59,588 nucleotides of DNA from positions 1-59,588 of the forward strand of contig JANQPN010000013.1 of the NCBI GenBank assembly GCA_028289455.1, written 5' to 3'. The notes beneath the pieces were generated by a model that was not told the origin of the DNA, did no database searches, and saw nothing but the letters and a program-made list of their open reading frames with translations. Position 1 is the first letter of the stretch. Every line of letters begins with the position of its first letter. A program made the translations under genes and the position numbers. Positions 44,866-55,177 of the stretch are shown here, piece by piece. The stretch is from Wenzhouxiangellaceae bacterium (lineage in GTDB: Bacteria; Pseudomonadota; Gammaproteobacteria; Xanthomonadales; Wenzhouxiangellaceae).

Positions 44866-46095
44866 ATGGCACGAAAACATGACAAATCAATGATTGTCGG
44901 ATTAGACGTAGGCACCGCAAAGGTTGTGGCCATTGTGGCGGAGCAGCATCCCGACGGCATGGTTGAGGTCGTGGGTCTGGGCTCGCACCCTTCGCGTGGT
45001 TTGAAGCGTGGCGTTGTAGTGGATATTGAAGCCACCGAACATGCCATACAGCGAGCTATCGAAGAGGCTGAACTGATGGCCGATTGTGAAATTCAGTCAG
45101 TCTATGCCGGAATTTCCGGAAACCATATCCGTGGTATGAATTCACACGGCATCGTGGCCATCAAGGATAAGGAAGTAACCGATTCAGATGTTGACCGGGT
45201 TCTGGATGCGGCCCGCGCAGTAGCGGTACCCGCCGATCAGCGGATTCTGCATGTGCTGCCGCAGGAATATGTGATCGATAAGCAGGATGGTATTCGCCAG
45301 CCAATCGGCATGTCCGGGGTCCGTCTGGAAGCTCACGTACATGTGGTTACTGCGGCACAAAGCGCAGTACAGAACCTGACCAAATGTATTGCCCGTTGCG
45401 GCCTGCAGGTCGATGATCTGATTCTGCAGCCGATAGCATCCAGTAATGCAGTGCTGACAGATGATGATAAGGATCTGGGCGTTGGGTTACTGGATATCGG
45501 TGCCGGTACCACTGATCTTGCGGTGTTTGCCGGCGGTGCCATCCGCCATACCGCCTGTGTTCCGATTGCCGGCGATCAGGTCAGCAATGACATTGCAGTG
45601 GCATTGCGTACACCCACTCAATATGCCGAAGACATCAAGATCAAATTCGGCTGTGCGCTGGTGCAGCTGGTCGGCGGTGAGGACACCATTCAGGTTCCCG
45701 GGGTAGGTGACCGGCAGCCGCAGCGGCTGGCGCGTGAAACACTGGCACAAGTGATTGAAGCACGTTTCCGGGAAATTTTTCAGATGGTACAGGCGGAATT
45801 GCGGCGTACCGGCTTTGAAAATATGGTACGCGCGGGGCTGGTGTTGACCGGTGGCGCAGCACATCTGGACGGTGTGGCTGAGTTGGCCGAAGAAATATTT
45901 CATATGCCGGTACGCCTTGGGCGTGCGGAGCATGTAACCGGTTTGTCCGAGGTGGTTACCAAGCATGCCTATGCCGCCGGTGTTGGCCTGCTGCTGCATG
46001 GCAGCCGGACCGGTGGTCTGGCCAATCGGTATTACCGCCAGGGACAGGAAGGATTTATGTCCAGAATGAAAAGCTGGTTCAAAGGTGAATTCTGA
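44866..46095 (+). CDS. ftsA: Cell division protein FtsA
   Basis: The protein has 409 residues of actin-like fold. Phosphate loop 1 is MIVGLDVGTAKVVAIV, phosphate loop 2 LLDIGAGTTDLAVFAGG and the adenosine motif VLTGGAAHLDGV. The 1C domain follows IEATEHAIQRAI. The last residues FMSRMKSWFKGEF form an amphipathic helix that tethers the protein to the inner membrane. FtsA anchors FtsZ through the FtsZ C-terminal peptide. Its stop TGA overlaps an ATG that opens a short possible reading frame before ftsZ. Confidence 0.98.
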   Translation: MARKHDKSMIVGLDVGTAKVVAIVAEQHPDGMVEVVGLGSHPSRGLKRGVVVDIEATEHAIQRAIEEAELMADCEIQSVYAGISGNHIRGMNSHGIVAIKDKEVTDSDVDRVLDAARAVAVPADQRILHVLPQEYVIDKQDGIRQPIGMSGVRLEAHVHVVTAAQSAVQNLTKCIARCGLQVDDLILQPIASSNAVLTDDDKDLGVGLLDIGAGTTDLAVFAGGAIRHTACVPIAGDQVSNDIAVALRTPTQYAEDIKIKFGCALVQLVGGEDTIQVPGVGDRQPQRLARETLAQVIEARFREIFQMVQAELRRTGFENMVRAGLVLTGGAAHLDGVAELAEEIFHMPVRLGRAEHVTGLSEVVTKHAYAAGVGLLLHGSRTGGLANRYYRQGQEGFMSRMKSWFKGEF

Positions 46096-46205
46096 TGTCA
46101 GGATTTGATTTACAAAGTTTTATTACGATGCGGCAAGGTGTGCAGTCGAACACAACCACCGCGTCACTAGCATTTAAGCAAGCTGTGGAGAAGGAAAATG
46201 TTTGA
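46095..46205 (+). CDS. Possible 36-residue ORF bridging ftsA and ftsZ
   Basis: This frame begins in the TGATG that ends ftsA, has AAGGTG about eight bases upstream, fills the whole ftsA-ftsZ gap, and stops at TGA inside the third codon of ftsZ. The product starts [16 protein letters not shown] and ends VEKENV; it is polar and resembles nothing I know. Overlap with both neighbours is what coupled genes look like, and the other junctions from rsmH to ftsQ show it too. It could also be chance: a 102-base gap has a fair probability of being open. Comparison with close relatives is needed to judge it. Confidence 0.35.
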   Translation: MSGFDLQSFITMRQGVQSNTTTASLAFKQAVEKENV

Positions 46206-47391
46206 AATTGTTGATAATTATCAACCTGGAGCGATCATTAAGGTGATCGGTGTAGGTGGCGGCGGTAACAATGCCGTTAATCAAATGGTGAATGATGGTA
46301 TAGAAGGCGTTGAGTTTATTGCCATCAACACCGATGCTCAGGCACTGCGCGCCTTTGATGGCAAGCATACGCTGCAGATCGGCAGCAGTGTCACCAAAGG
46401 ATTAGGTGCCGGAGCCAACCCGGAAGTCGGGCGTCAGGCTGCACTGGAAGATCGTGACCGCATTATCGAGTTGCTGGACGGCTCGGACATGGTATTCATA
46501 ACCTGTGGAATGGGTGGTGGTACCGGAACCGGCGCAGCGCCGGTGGTGGCCCAGGCTGCCAAGGAGCTGGGAATTCTTACTGTAGCAGTGGTTACCCGGC
46601 CGTTTCCGTTTGAAGGTCAGCGTCGGGCACAGGTTGCTCAGCATGGTATTGAAGAACTGGGTTATCACGTTGATTCACTGATTACCATTCCAAATGCCAA
46701 GCTGTTGAGCGTACTGGGCAGTGATGTGACTTTATTGAGTGCATTCCGCAGTGCTAATGAAGTATTGCATGGCGCAGTGCAGGGTATTGCGGAACTGATT
46801 ACCCGGCCGGGTCTTATCAATGTGGATTTTGCTGATGTGCGCACCGTTATGTCGGAAATGGGCATGGCAATGATGGGTGCCGGCCACTGCCGGGGTGAAG
46901 ACCGCGCGGTAATGGCTGCCAACATGGCCATCGGCAGTCCTTTGCTGGAAGATATCGATTTATCCGGTGCCTGTGGCCTGCTGGTGAATATCACCGCGGG
47001 AATGAATATGACCATGCGCGAATTTGAAGAAGTAGCGTCCACCATCAGCGATTTAAGCTCACCTGACGCAACCGTGGTTATCGGTGCCGGGGTGGATATG
47101 GATATGGAAGATGAGCTGCGGGTAACTGTTATTGCCACCGGTCTGGGTGAGCGTCAAAACAGCCGCAAGCCGGAAGATGTGACGCACATTCAGCTGGGCC
47201 GGCAACGGCAGCAGAACCGTCAGCAGCAGGATCAGCAGCAGGCAGCAATGCAGGCGAGTCAGGCGCAGGCCAGTGAACCTCAGCCTCAGCCGCAGGTCAT
47301 GCAGGATACCGGTACCGATGGAGCCAGCATCAAGCAGGCAGAGATGGATTATCTGGATATTCCGGCATTCCTGCGCAATCAGGCGGATTGA
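46198..47391 (+). CDS. ftsZ: Cell division GTPase FtsZ
   Basis: The protein has 397 residues, with AAGGA four bases before the start. The tubulin signature is GMGGGTGTG (residues 104-112). [14 protein letters not shown] opens the nucleotide-binding domain and [13 protein letters not shown] carries the T7 synergy loop. A Gln-rich linker (about 335-375) leads to the C-terminal peptide [14 protein letters not shown], which binds FtsA and other partners. FtsZ polymerises into the Z-ring. [13 protein letters not shown] has His where many FtsZ proteins have a small residue; this is a minor oddity. Confidence 0.98.
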   Translation: MFEIVDNYQPGAIIKVIGVGGGGNNAVNQMVNDGIEGVEFIAINTDAQALRAFDGKHTLQIGSSVTKGLGAGANPEVGRQAALEDRDRIIELLDGSDMVFITCGMGGGTGTGAAPVVAQAAKELGILTVAVVTRPFPFEGQRRAQVAQHGIEELGYHVDSLITIPNAKLLSVLGSDVTLLSAFRSANEVLHGAVQGIAELITRPGLINVDFADVRTVMSEMGMAMMGAGHCRGEDRAVMAANMAIGSPLLEDIDLSGACGLLVNITAGMNMTMREFEEVASTISDLSSPDATVVIGAGVDMDMEDELRVTVIATGLGERQNSRKPEDVTHIQLGRQRQQNRQQQDQQQAAMQASQAQASEPQPQPQVMQDTGTDGASIKQAEMDYLDIPAFLRNQAD

Positions 47392-47500
47392 TGTTGTCGG
47401 TTTATTGAACCGTTAGTGCGATAATGCTGAATACCCATTAAGCGTTGGTTTATGCTTAGGTGTGCTAACATGCGCGCCAGCAAAACGGTAAAGCTTCGTA

Positions 47501-47533
47501 TAACCAATTGCAGGTTTATACCGGTATTGGTTA
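47501..47533 (+). promoter_or_regulatory. Hairpin in the lpxC leader
   Basis: TAACCAAT (47501-47508) and ATTGGTTA (47526-47533) form a perfect 8-bp inverted repeat around a 17-base loop, 26 bases before the lpxC start codon. There is no T run after it, so it is not a simple terminator. It could be an operator or an mRNA structure controlling lpxC. Confidence 0.4.
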
Positions 47534-47559
47534 AGTAGGTAAGGAATCAGGCGAAAAAA

Positions 47560-48471
47560 GTGATCAGGCAACGTACTCTGCAAAATGTAATCCGGGCCAC
47601 CGGTGTCGGTATTCATACCGGCCGTAAGGCTACCTTAACGCTGCGACCCGCAACGGCCAATACAGGCATTGTGTTTCGCCGCGTGGATTTGGATAACGTG
47701 GTGGATATACCTGCCAAAGCAGAGAATGTTGGCGACACACGATTTTGCACTACCTTAACCAAAGGCAATGCGCGTATAGGCACGGTAGAGCACCTGATGT
47801 CGGCTTTAGCCGGCCTGGGTATTGATAATGCTTACGTTGATGTAAGCGCACCCGAAGTGCCTATTATGGACGGCAGTGCAGGGCCATTTGTGTTCTTACT
47901 GCAATCAGCAGGAATTCGGGAACAGCATGCCGCAAAAAAATTCATTCGCATTCGCAAACCTGTGCGTGTCGAAATGGAAGACAAATGGGCGATGCTGAAG
48001 CCATACCCCGGTTTGCGTGTCAATTTTGAAATTGATTTCGACCATCCCATTTTCACCGAACAAAATACCCGAGCTGCTCTGGATTTTTCAACCACAGCTT
48101 ATTTGAAGGAAGTAGCCCGGGCGAGGACTTTCGGTTTTATGCGGGATCTGGAGATGCTGCGCAAAAACAATCTGGTGCTGGGCGGCAGTATGGATAATGC
48201 CGTAGTGCTGGATGACTTCCGGGTGCTGAATGAGGACGGTCTGCGCAGCAGAGACGAGCTGGTCCGCCATAAGATTCTGGATGCTATCGGCGATATGTAT
48301 TTGCTGGGACATGCATTGATTGGTGAATTTTCCGGTTATAAATCAGGGCATGACCTGAATAACCGGCTGCTGCAAAAGCTGCTGGTGACTAAAGATGCTT
48401 TTGAAGTGGTTAGTTTCGACGATCCGGAAGAAGTACCGGTGTCTTATCTGCACCCGGCCAGCGCCAGCTGA
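47560..48471 (+). CDS. lpxC: UDP-3-O-acyl-GlcNAc deacetylase LpxC
   Basis: The protein has 303 residues with a GTG start. Zinc ligands are visible: His in [12 protein letters not shown], and His and Asp in [21 protein letters not shown] with KILDAIGD. The substrate/active-site block is [32 protein letters not shown]. LpxC performs the committed step of lipid A synthesis and is normally tightly controlled; here its leader contains a perfect inverted repeat. It ends the division cluster, as in many gammaproteobacteria. The 168-base gap to ftsZ suggests its own promoter. Confidence 0.98.
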   Translation: MIRQRTLQNVIRATGVGIHTGRKATLTLRPATANTGIVFRRVDLDNVVDIPAKAENVGDTRFCTTLTKGNARIGTVEHLMSALAGLGIDNAYVDVSAPEVPIMDGSAGPFVFLLQSAGIREQHAAKKFIRIRKPVRVEMEDKWAMLKPYPGLRVNFEIDFDHPIFTEQNTRAALDFSTTAYLKEVARARTFGFMRDLEMLRKNNLVLGGSMDNAVVLDDFRVLNEDGLRSRDELVRHKILDAIGDMYLLGHALIGEFSGYKSGHDLNNRLLQKLLVTKDAFEVVSFDDPEEVPVSYLHPASAS

Positions 48472-48487
48472 TTATCCTGACAGGCGG

Positions 48488-48826
48488 TCATAAAAAGCGT
48501 TCGGCAGGGTTTGGCTTTATTCTAATCCTGATTGTCTGAACGGCCTGAGGAAGCAGCTTTTCAGCATGCAGTTGCCGGCATACCCGGAGAACCTCCGGTT
48601 GCAGCAGCCGCAGTTTGCTCAGCCATACGGAGTCTGTACAGAACAGGCTTAATTCAGCCTGCCGGAGGCAGGCAACTCTGAAAGCATCGGGCGGAATCTG
48701 ATCCAGCCTTTGTTTCAATAACCGGTCCAGTTCAATAAAGTCCCGGCTGATCGCCAATAGTTGTGGAATGGCATGTTTTGCCGTTTCCGCAACAGAACGT
48801 GGATCACTATTGAATTTTGCTGACAT
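48488..48826 (-). CDS. dciA: DciA-like protein (DUF721), helicase loader candidate
   Basis: The protein has 112 residues, small and with the DUF721 pattern: LLKQRLDQIPPDAFRVACLRQAELSLFCTDSVWLSKLRLLQPEVL and the basic end IRIRIKPN. DciA recruits or assists the DnaB replicative helicase in bacteria lacking DnaC. The conserved placement between lpxC and secA on the opposite strand supports the assignment. The gap of 136 bases to secA must carry promoters for both genes. Confidence 0.85.
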   Translation of the reverse strand: MSAKFNSDPRSVAETAKHAIPQLLAISRDFIELDRLLKQRLDQIPPDAFRVACLRQAELSLFCTDSVWLSKLRLLQPEVLRVCRQLHAEKLLPQAVQTIRIRIKPNPAERFL

Positions 48827-48962
48827 TGGCTTAGCATACCCAATCGGGATTGATCCAGCCTATTGTAGTGGTTACAGCTTGCATTTGCGCGTGTGACCCC
48901 CAAACTTTCACTGCTGGTACACTTTCCGCCATTTATCGTAAATACAGCCTGGATTTGAGCGC

Positions 48963-51686
48963 ATGTTCAATAAGTTAATCACCAAACTGGTCGGTAGCCG
49001 TAATGACCGGCTGATAAAACGCATGGAGCGTTCAGTCAAAGAAGTCAACAAGCTGGAGCCGGAATTCAAAAAGCTCAGTGATGATGAGCTGAGAGCCAAA
49101 ACAACCGAGTTTCGCGAGCGCCTGGCCGGCGGTGAAGGTCTGGATGAGCTGCTGCCCGAGGCTTTCGCGGTATGCCGTGAGGCATCGGTACGCACCCTGG
49201 GCATGCGTCACTTTGATGTTCAGCTGATCGGCGGCATGGTTTTGCACCATGGACAGATTGCCGAAATGAAAACCGGTGAGGGTAAAACCCTGGTTGCAAC
49301 ACTGGCTGTGTATTTGAATGCGTTAAGCGGTCAGGGTGTGCATGTGGTGACTGTGAACGATTATCTGGCCCGGCGTGATGCTGACTGGATGCGGCCGATT
49401 TATGAAGCGCTGGACTTAAGCGTTGGCGTGGCTGTTCCCGGGATGACCACGGCAGCAAAGCGCGCAGCTTATGCCTGCGATGTTACCTACGCCACCAATA
49501 ATGAACTGGGTTTTGATTACCTGCGCGACAATATGGCTTTCAATGTTGAGCAGAAAGTACAGCGCGGGCAGGCCTTTGGGATTGTCGATGAAGTAGACTC
49601 AATTCTGATCGATGAAGCCCGTACGCCACTGATTATATCCGGGCCGGCCGACGAAAGCCCTGAGTTGTATGTCAAGGTCAACAAGCTGGTACCGAATCTG
49701 GTCAAACAGGAAGAGGAAGACGGACCGGGAGATTTCAGCCTGGAGGAAAAAAACCGTCAGGTATACATGACCGAAGAAGGCATGTCGCATATGGAAGAGT
49801 TGCTGGTCAAAGCTGGAATGCTGAAGCCGGAAGACAGCCTCTACCATGCCGGAAACCTGAATCTGGTCCATCATTTGAATGCCTCGCTAAGGGCGCATCA
49901 TCTGTTCAATAGAGATGTGGACTACATAGTCCGTGACGGTGAAGTTGTTATTGTTGATGAGTTCACTGGACGTACCCTTGCGGGACGGCGCTGGTCAGAT
50001 GGCCTGCATCAGGCCATTGAAGCCAAAGAAGGTGTACCGATTCAGCGTGAAAATCAAACGCTGGCGTCAATCACCTTCCAGAACTACTTCCGCCTGTACG
50101 GCAAGCTGGCCGGTATGACCGGAACGGCGGATACCGAAGCTTACGAGTTTCAGAGCATTTATGGCCTTGAGGTGGTCTCCATTCCAACCCACAGGTCAAT
50201 GGTCAGAGACGATATGGGTGATCTGGTTTATTTGACCCAGAACGAAAAATTTCACTCGATTACTGAAGATATCAAGGATTGTGTCAGCCGTGGCCAGCCA
50301 GTACTGGTGGGTACCACGTCCATTGAAACCTCGGAGCTCATTTCCCGGTTGCTGCAGAAGCACAAGATCAAACATCAGGTGTTGAATGCCAAGCAGCATG
50401 AACGGGAGGCGCATATTGTTGCCGAAGCGGGGCGTCCGGGTGCTGTCACCATTGCAACCAATATGGCGGGCCGTGGCACTGATATAGTGCTCGGTGGTAA
50501 TTACCAGGTTGAACTGGAGGATCTGGGTGAAAATCCGTCAGATGAAAAAGCCGAGCAACTGAAGGTGGACTGGGAACAGCGGCATCAGCAGGTGCTGGAA
50601 GCAGGCGGACTGCATATTATCGGTACTGAAAGGCATGAATCCCGGCGTATTGATAATCAGCTGCGCGGTCGTTCCGGACGCCAGGGTGATCCAGGCTCTT
50701 CCCGATTTTATTTATCGCTGGAAGATAACCTGATGCGCATTTTTGCCGGTGGCCGGGTGGGCACTATGATGCAGAAGCTGGGTATGCAGGAAAATGAGGC
50801 GATTGAACACCCCTGGGTAAGCCGGGCAATCGAAAATGCCCAGCGCAAGGTGGAAGGGCACAACTTTGACCTGCGCAAGCATTTGCTTGAATTTGATGAT
50901 GTAGCCAATGATCAGCGCCGGGTGATCTATGAAATGCGCAATGATCTGATGGAAGCCGAAGACGTCGGCGACACCGTCAAGGATATTCGCGAAGATGTGT
51001 ACAACGCTTTATTTGAAGACTTCCTGCCGCCGGGCACCATTGAAGAGCAATGGGATGCCCGTGGACTTGAAAAGGCGCTGGAAGGTGACTTTGGCATTCA
51101 GGCTCCACTGGAAAAGTGGTTGTCTGAAGATGATGAGATCAGCCTTGAAGAAGTGCGTGAAAAGTACCTTGAAACCGTTGACAACCATTTTGCCGATAAG
51201 GAAGCCGCTACCGGGGCAGAAGTAATGCGGCAGTTTGAGAAGGCTCTGGTTCTGAATGTGCTCGATCAGCAATGGAAAGATCACCTGTCGAATATGGATT
51301 ATCTGCGGCAGGGTATTCATTTGCGGGGTTATGCACAGAAGCAGCCTAAACAGGAATACAAACGTGAGTCATTCAGTATGTTCAGCGACATGCTGGAAAC
51401 ACTGAAGCGCGAAGTCATGAAGCTGCTGGCCCGTGTACAGGTTCGCACCGAAGATGATGTTGATGCAGTTGATGAGAACCGCCGTCAGCCGCAACAGATG
51501 CAATACCAGCATGCACAGGCTTCGGCTATGCAGGCCCAGGCTGGACAGGGACAACCTGCTGGGAATGCCCAAGCAGCAGCAAAAACGCAGCCGTTTGAGC
51601 GTGAAGGCCGTAAGGTAGGCCGCAATGAGCCTTGTCCATGCGGTTCCGGTAAGAAATACAAGCAATGTTGCGGGCAGCTTAGCTGA
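48963..51686 (+). CDS. secA: Preprotein translocase ATPase SecA
   Basis: The 907 residues match SecA. Walker A is MKTGEGKT (102-109), Walker B/DEAD-like [20 protein letters not shown], and [15 protein letters not shown] and [10 protein letters not shown] are the NBD2 motifs. A C-terminal Gln/Ala-rich linker (about 845-880) ends in a zinc-binding SEC-C motif, [17 protein letters not shown], which binds SecB. SecA drives export of unfolded proteins through SecYEG. No SecM-type arrest peptide gene is visible upstream. Confidence 0.98.
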   Translation: MFNKLITKLVGSRNDRLIKRMERSVKEVNKLEPEFKKLSDDELRAKTTEFRERLAGGEGLDELLPEAFAVCREASVRTLGMRHFDVQLIGGMVLHHGQIAEMKTGEGKTLVATLAVYLNALSGQGVHVVTVNDYLARRDADWMRPIYEALDLSVGVAVPGMTTAAKRAAYACDVTYATNNELGFDYLRDNMAFNVEQKVQRGQAFGIVDEVDSILIDEARTPLIISGPADESPELYVKVNKLVPNLVKQEEEDGPGDFSLEEKNRQVYMTEEGMSHMEELLVKAGMLKPEDSLYHAGNLNLVHHLNASLRAHHLFNRDVDYIVRDGEVVIVDEFTGRTLAGRRWSDGLHQAIEAKEGVPIQRENQTLASITFQNYFRLYGKLAGMTGTADTEAYEFQSIYGLEVVSIPTHRSMVRDDMGDLVYLTQNEKFHSITEDIKDCVSRGQPVLVGTTSIETSELISRLLQKHKIKHQVLNAKQHEREAHIVAEAGRPGAVTIATNMAGRGTDIVLGGNYQVELEDLGENPSDEKAEQLKVDWEQRHQQVLEAGGLHIIGTERHESRRIDNQLRGRSGRQGDPGSSRFYLSLEDNLMRIFAGGRVGTMMQKLGMQENEAIEHPWVSRAIENAQRKVEGHNFDLRKHLLEFDDVANDQRRVIYEMRNDLMEAEDVGDTVKDIREDVYNALFEDFLPPGTIEEQWDARGLEKALEGDFGIQAPLEKWLSEDDEISLEEVREKYLETVDNHFADKEAATGAEVMRQFEKALVLNVLDQQWKDHLSNMDYLRQGIHLRGYAQKQPKQEYKRESFSMFSDMLETLKREVMKLLARVQVRTEDDVDAVDENRRQPQQMQYQHAQASAMQAQAGQGQPAGNAQAAAKTQPFEREGRKVGRNEPCPCGSGKKYKQCCGQLS

Positions 51687-51705
51687 TATCGGATAAGCTC
51701 CGGCA

Positions 51706-52662
51706 ATGACGGTAGACGTTGCCGCCGGTGTTTTGTGCGATGCACAGGGCCGGGTACTGGTCGGTCAGCGCAGCGCAACATCTCACTTGCCTTCCACCTG
51801 GGAGTTTCCGGGTGGTAAGTTTGAGCCTGATGAGAGTCCGCAGCAGGCGCTGCAGCGTGAACTGGCGGAAGAATTGGGTATCCAGGTCCTAGCAGCCCAG
51901 CCGCTAATCACACTGGTACATCAATATCCCGAAAAACGGATTCGGTTGCATGTATTTGACGTTTTGCGCTGGCAGGGGGAGCCACACAGCCGGGAGCAGC
52001 AACCGTTACGCTGGGTCGACTATCAGCAGTTGAGCAGTCTGGACATGCCGCCAGCTGATGTACCGATACTCAAAGCTTTGAGGTTACCCGGGCAATACCT
52101 GATTACTCCCGCCTGCAACCCTAGTGAACTGGCAGCTTTTCTAGAGTCATTGCGAGCCAGTTTGTGGGCGGGTATCGGAATCGTTCAATTGCGTCAGCCC
52201 GGGTGGCCGGACCACCGTTTTCTGGAGTTGGCAGCTGCCTGCCGCCCAATCTGTGCTGCTGCAGGTACACGGCTGGTGGTTAATTCCGGGCCAGATAAGG
52301 CTTTGCAGGATGTCTGTGACGGTTTTCATTTGAACAGCCGCCAGCTGGAAGTCCTGTGCAGTGATGGCAAATCCGCTCGCCCGGTAGAAAGTGCGTGTTT
52401 ACTGGGCGCGTCATGCCACAACCTGGAGCAGTTGCAGCAGGCCCGGCAGCTGGATTGTGATTATGTACTGCTCAGCCCGGTAAAACCTACCACAAGTCAT
52501 CCCGAAGCCAGGCCATTGGGTTGGCGACGGTTTGCTGAGCTGGCCAAAGGTTGCAACCTTCCGGTGTATGCCCTGGGTGGAATGCAACCGGCAGATCAGG
52601 ATCAGGCGCGTGCCAATGGCGCGGTTGGGGTTGCCGGAATCAGCAGTTTCTGGCGCAGTTGA
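51706..52662 (+). CDS. mutT: Nudix hydrolase (MutT-like) fused to a ThiE-like domain
   Basis: The protein has 318 residues. The N-terminal part (1-130) is a Nudix domain with box GGKFEPDESPQQALQRELAEELGI and is close to MutT, which removes 8-oxo-dGTP. The C-terminal part (about 133-318) has the TIM-barrel pattern of thiamine-phosphate synthase: GIVQLRQPGW, VNSGPDKAL, DGFHLNSRQL, LLSPVKPTTSHP and LPVYALGGM. Catalytic signature positions are altered (ND to NS, HLGQ to HLNS), so it probably does not make thiamine phosphate. This fusion is known in several gammaproteobacteria and normally follows secA, as it does here. Confidence 0.92.
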   Translation: MTVDVAAGVLCDAQGRVLVGQRSATSHLPSTWEFPGGKFEPDESPQQALQRELAEELGIQVLAAQPLITLVHQYPEKRIRLHVFDVLRWQGEPHSREQQPLRWVDYQQLSSLDMPPADVPILKALRLPGQYLITPACNPSELAAFLESLRASLWAGIGIVQLRQPGWPDHRFLELAAACRPICAAAGTRLVVNSGPDKALQDVCDGFHLNSRQLEVLCSDGKSARPVESACLLGASCHNLEQLQQARQLDCDYVLLSPVKPTTSHPEARPLGWRRFAELAKGCNLPVYALGGMQPADQDQARANGAVGVAGISSFWRS

Positions 52663-52709
52663 CCGGCAGTCTGTCAACCCGAAGCTGTAGCGCTTCGTGA
52701 GTCAATCGC

Positions 52710-54449
52710 TCAAGCAGTACCAGGCCTTGGGTGATTATGCAATAACGCATTGATTCGTTCGCGACATTCACCAGAATCCAGGCTTTGCAACTGCTGTTTG
52801 ATATTCAACAGATGTCCCGGGTGGACACTGAACTCCCGTAAACCCATACCCAGCAGTAGTGGTATATACTCCGGATCGCTGGCCAGTTCCCCGCAAACGC
52901 TGACAGGCGCCTCAAGCTGGTTTGCGGTGGCGATAATGTTATAGAGCAGGCTGACGACTGCAGGATGCTGAGGTGCATACCAGCGTGAGATATTGTCATT
53001 CTTACGGTCAATCGCCAGTGTGTATTGCACCAGGTCGTTGCTGCCGACGGCAATAAAATCAACCAATGGCAGCAGATCCTGCATTATCAGTGCTGCTGCC
53101 GGTGTTTCTATCATTATGCCGAGCTCAACAGTATCGGGTTTTACTTCACTAGCATACTCAGCATTCAACTCGGTGGTGCATTCATAGATAAGGCGCCGCA
53201 CATTGATAATTTCATCACGCATGCTGATCATCGGCAGCAGGATGCGGATGTGGCCATGGCGGCTGGCTCGCAGCAATGCGCGTAATTGTATTTTCAGCCA
53301 CCGCGGATAACGCAGGCTGAAACGGATACCGCGCAACCCCAGTGCGGGATTAGGCTCTGCATCCAGGTACCAGTCAATATTTCCGGCTGGCTGAGGTAAT
53401 GGTTTATCACTGCCAACATCCAGGGTACGCACCGTCAGTGGTAATGGATGAGCGTTATGATGAAGTGCCGTTGCAAGCCTGGTATAGCATTCGTACTGCA
53501 TCTGCTCATCATCCATGAACCCGGGTTTTTCCTGCAGAAACAGCAATTCGCTACGCAGCAGTCCTACGCCGGCAGCACCTGCTTGCAAAGCTTTTTCGAC
53601 ATCTCCCACATATTCAATATTGGCCAGTAACCGGATCGGGGTGCCGTCCAGAGTCTGGCAGGCCTGCTGATGGAGCTGCTGCTGCTTCTCCAGGTGCTGC
53701 AGGTAGGCGGCAGTCTTTTGTTGATAATGGCGCTGCATGGTCTCATCGGGTTGCGCGAACAATGCGCCGTGATGGCCGTCCAGAATCAACAGCTCATCCT
53801 CTTTCAGCAGCGACAAAGCATTGGGAACAGCTAATACCGTCGGCAGCCCCAGACCGCGGGCCAGGATGGCGGTATGGCTGTAGGCACTGCCCTGTTCGGT
53901 CACCAGCCCGCTGGCGCCGCGCTGTTTAATCATGACCAGTTCCGCCGGGCTGGGGTCGGCTGCGACCACAATGATGTCTTGTAATCTGGTTGGGAGCCGG
54001 TCTTCCAGGTTGCTGTCGTCATGCTGAAGTTGTCTGTGCAGCAGCCGGATAACATGCTCAATATCATCTGTACGGGCACGCAGATATTCATCTTCAGCAA
54101 CATTCAGTTGTTCCAACAGCCTGGTCTGTACCTGTACCAATGCCCATTCAGCATTACATTTATCTGTACGTATGGTAGAGACCGTAAACTCCAGAAACTC
54201 GGGGTCGAGCAGCATTTGCCGGTGCATATCAAGCACTTCGTCTGCGGTCGGGTTAGCGATGCGCTGCTGCTGTTCACGGAGTTGTTCAACTGCTCCCTGT
54301 CGGGCAAGCTGCAGTCGCTCTACTTCCAGGTCGAGAGCATTGTCACTGGTCAGTGTCATTTGGGGAACACTGAGTTCATCCTGAATCAGGCGATGAACAG
54401 TGCCGATGGTGACTCCATCTGCGACAGCGGTTCCGGTTAACGACAGCAT
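52710..54449 (-). CDS. ptsI: PTS enzyme I (phosphoenolpyruvate-protein phosphotransferase)
   Basis: The 579 residues are the standard length for EI without a GAF domain, so this is not PtsP. The phosphorylated His lies in GSAYSHTAILARGLGLPTV, and the PEP-binding barrel has LLRSELLFLQEKPGFMDDEQ, LRGIRFSLRYPRWLKIQLRAL, LGIMIETPAA and FIAVGSNDLVQYTLA. It moves phosphate from PEP to HPr, encoded nine bases upstream. No sugar permease is encoded nearby, so this PTS is probably regulatory. The start has AGAGG upstream. Confidence 0.96.
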   Translation of the reverse strand: MLSLTGTAVADGVTIGTVHRLIQDELSVPQMTLTSDNALDLEVERLQLARQGAVEQLREQQQRIANPTADEVLDMHRQMLLDPEFLEFTVSTIRTDKCNAEWALVQVQTRLLEQLNVAEDEYLRARTDDIEHVIRLLHRQLQHDDSNLEDRLPTRLQDIIVVAADPSPAELVMIKQRGASGLVTEQGSAYSHTAILARGLGLPTVLAVPNALSLLKEDELLILDGHHGALFAQPDETMQRHYQQKTAAYLQHLEKQQQLHQQACQTLDGTPIRLLANIEYVGDVEKALQAGAAGVGLLRSELLFLQEKPGFMDDEQMQYECYTRLATALHHNAHPLPLTVRTLDVGSDKPLPQPAGNIDWYLDAEPNPALGLRGIRFSLRYPRWLKIQLRALLRASRHGHIRILLPMISMRDEIINVRRLIYECTTELNAEYASEVKPDTVELGIMIETPAAALIMQDLLPLVDFIAVGSNDLVQYTLAIDRKNDNISRWYAPQHPAVVSLLYNIIATANQLEAPVSVCGELASDPEYIPLLLGMGLREFSVHPGHLLNIKQQLQSLDSGECRERINALLHNHPRPGTA

Positions 54450-54458
54450 GGCCGGCCT

Positions 54459-54728
54459 CTACTCAGATTCCTCAAAACGGTTATGGATTAATTCTGTGAT
54501 GGCAGCATAAGCGGCCTGTTCATCATTACCGCTTAATTCAATCGACAGTGTGGCCCCACAGGGCGCCGCCAAAGTCAGTAAACCCATAATGGATTTGGCA
54601 TTGACACGCCGGTTGTTAAAGCTGATCCAGCACTCGGATTGAAAATGACTGGTTATGTTGACCAGTTTGCCGGCTGCACGGGCATGCAGGCCAAGCCGGT
54701 TGGTTAACTGGATTGCCTGATTAATCAT
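54459..54728 (-). CDS. ptsH: PTS phosphocarrier HPr
   Basis: The protein has 89 residues. His15 lies in GLHARAAGK (phosphorylated by enzyme I), and Ser46 lies in NAKSIMGLL, the regulatory site that HPr kinase phosphorylates. The presence of Ser46 agrees with hprK in the same gene run. It overlaps the EIIA gene by four bases. Confidence 0.97.
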   Translation of the reverse strand: MINQAIQLTNRLGLHARAAGKLVNITSHFQSECWISFNNRRVNAKSIMGLLTLAAPCGATLSIELSGNDEQAAYAAITELIHNRFEESE

Positions 54729-55177
54729 GTTGCCTGATTTCCGGCTGGATCAGCTGGTGGAAGCAGCATATCAACGGATTGACGGGTGCCGCTGATAACC
54801 TTGTCAATCAATTCATGCAGGTCTGCGTGCCGATAGGTGATGGCTTTGAGCAGCATTGGCAGATTCAGCCCGGTGAGCAACGGCCAACCGTTTAGCCTGG
54901 CGTGTTTTAACGCCAGGCTGGCCGGTGTTGCGCCCTGCAGATCGGTCAGCAGTAAAACTTTGCTATGGCTGGAGAATTCTGCGGTACAGTCAAAAAACCG
55001 CGTATTAAGCTGGTCGGTGGACAATTCATCATCAACCTCGATCAAATACAGACCGGAAAGTGGCTGGCTGGTAGAGTGACCGGAGGTTGTGGCCAAAAAT
55101 CTATGCGCATGGTTGACCAGGGCGCTGCCGATACCAGGGTGAGTGACCAGTGCCAATGTGCAGGGAAACCCATTCAT
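54725..55177 (-). CDS. PTS EIIA component, mannose family (EIIA-Man)
   Basis: ATG 55177 is chosen because it overlaps the rapZ stop as ATGA, and the product then starts MNGFPCTLALVTHPGIG, the usual beginning. The 150-residue protein has its phosphorylated His13 in VTHPGIGSALV and the FLLTDLQGATPASLALKHAR-type segment (VLLLTDLQGATPASLA). It is a free-standing EIIA without EIIB, EIIC or EIID, as in regulatory PTS clusters of proteobacteria. Its output is unknown. Confidence 0.92.
   Translation of the reverse strand: MNGFPCTLALVTHPGIGSALVNHAHRFLATTSGHSTSQPLSGLYLIEVDDELSTDQLNTRFFDCTAEFSSHSKVLLLTDLQGATPASLALKHARLNGWPLLTGLNLPMLLKAITYRHADLHELIDKVISGTRQSVDMLLPPADPAGNQAT

Noticed and set aside
52680..52697. 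GAAGC..GCTTC stem between mutT and ptsI as a shared terminator
   Set aside because: The stem is short and there is no T run on either strand.
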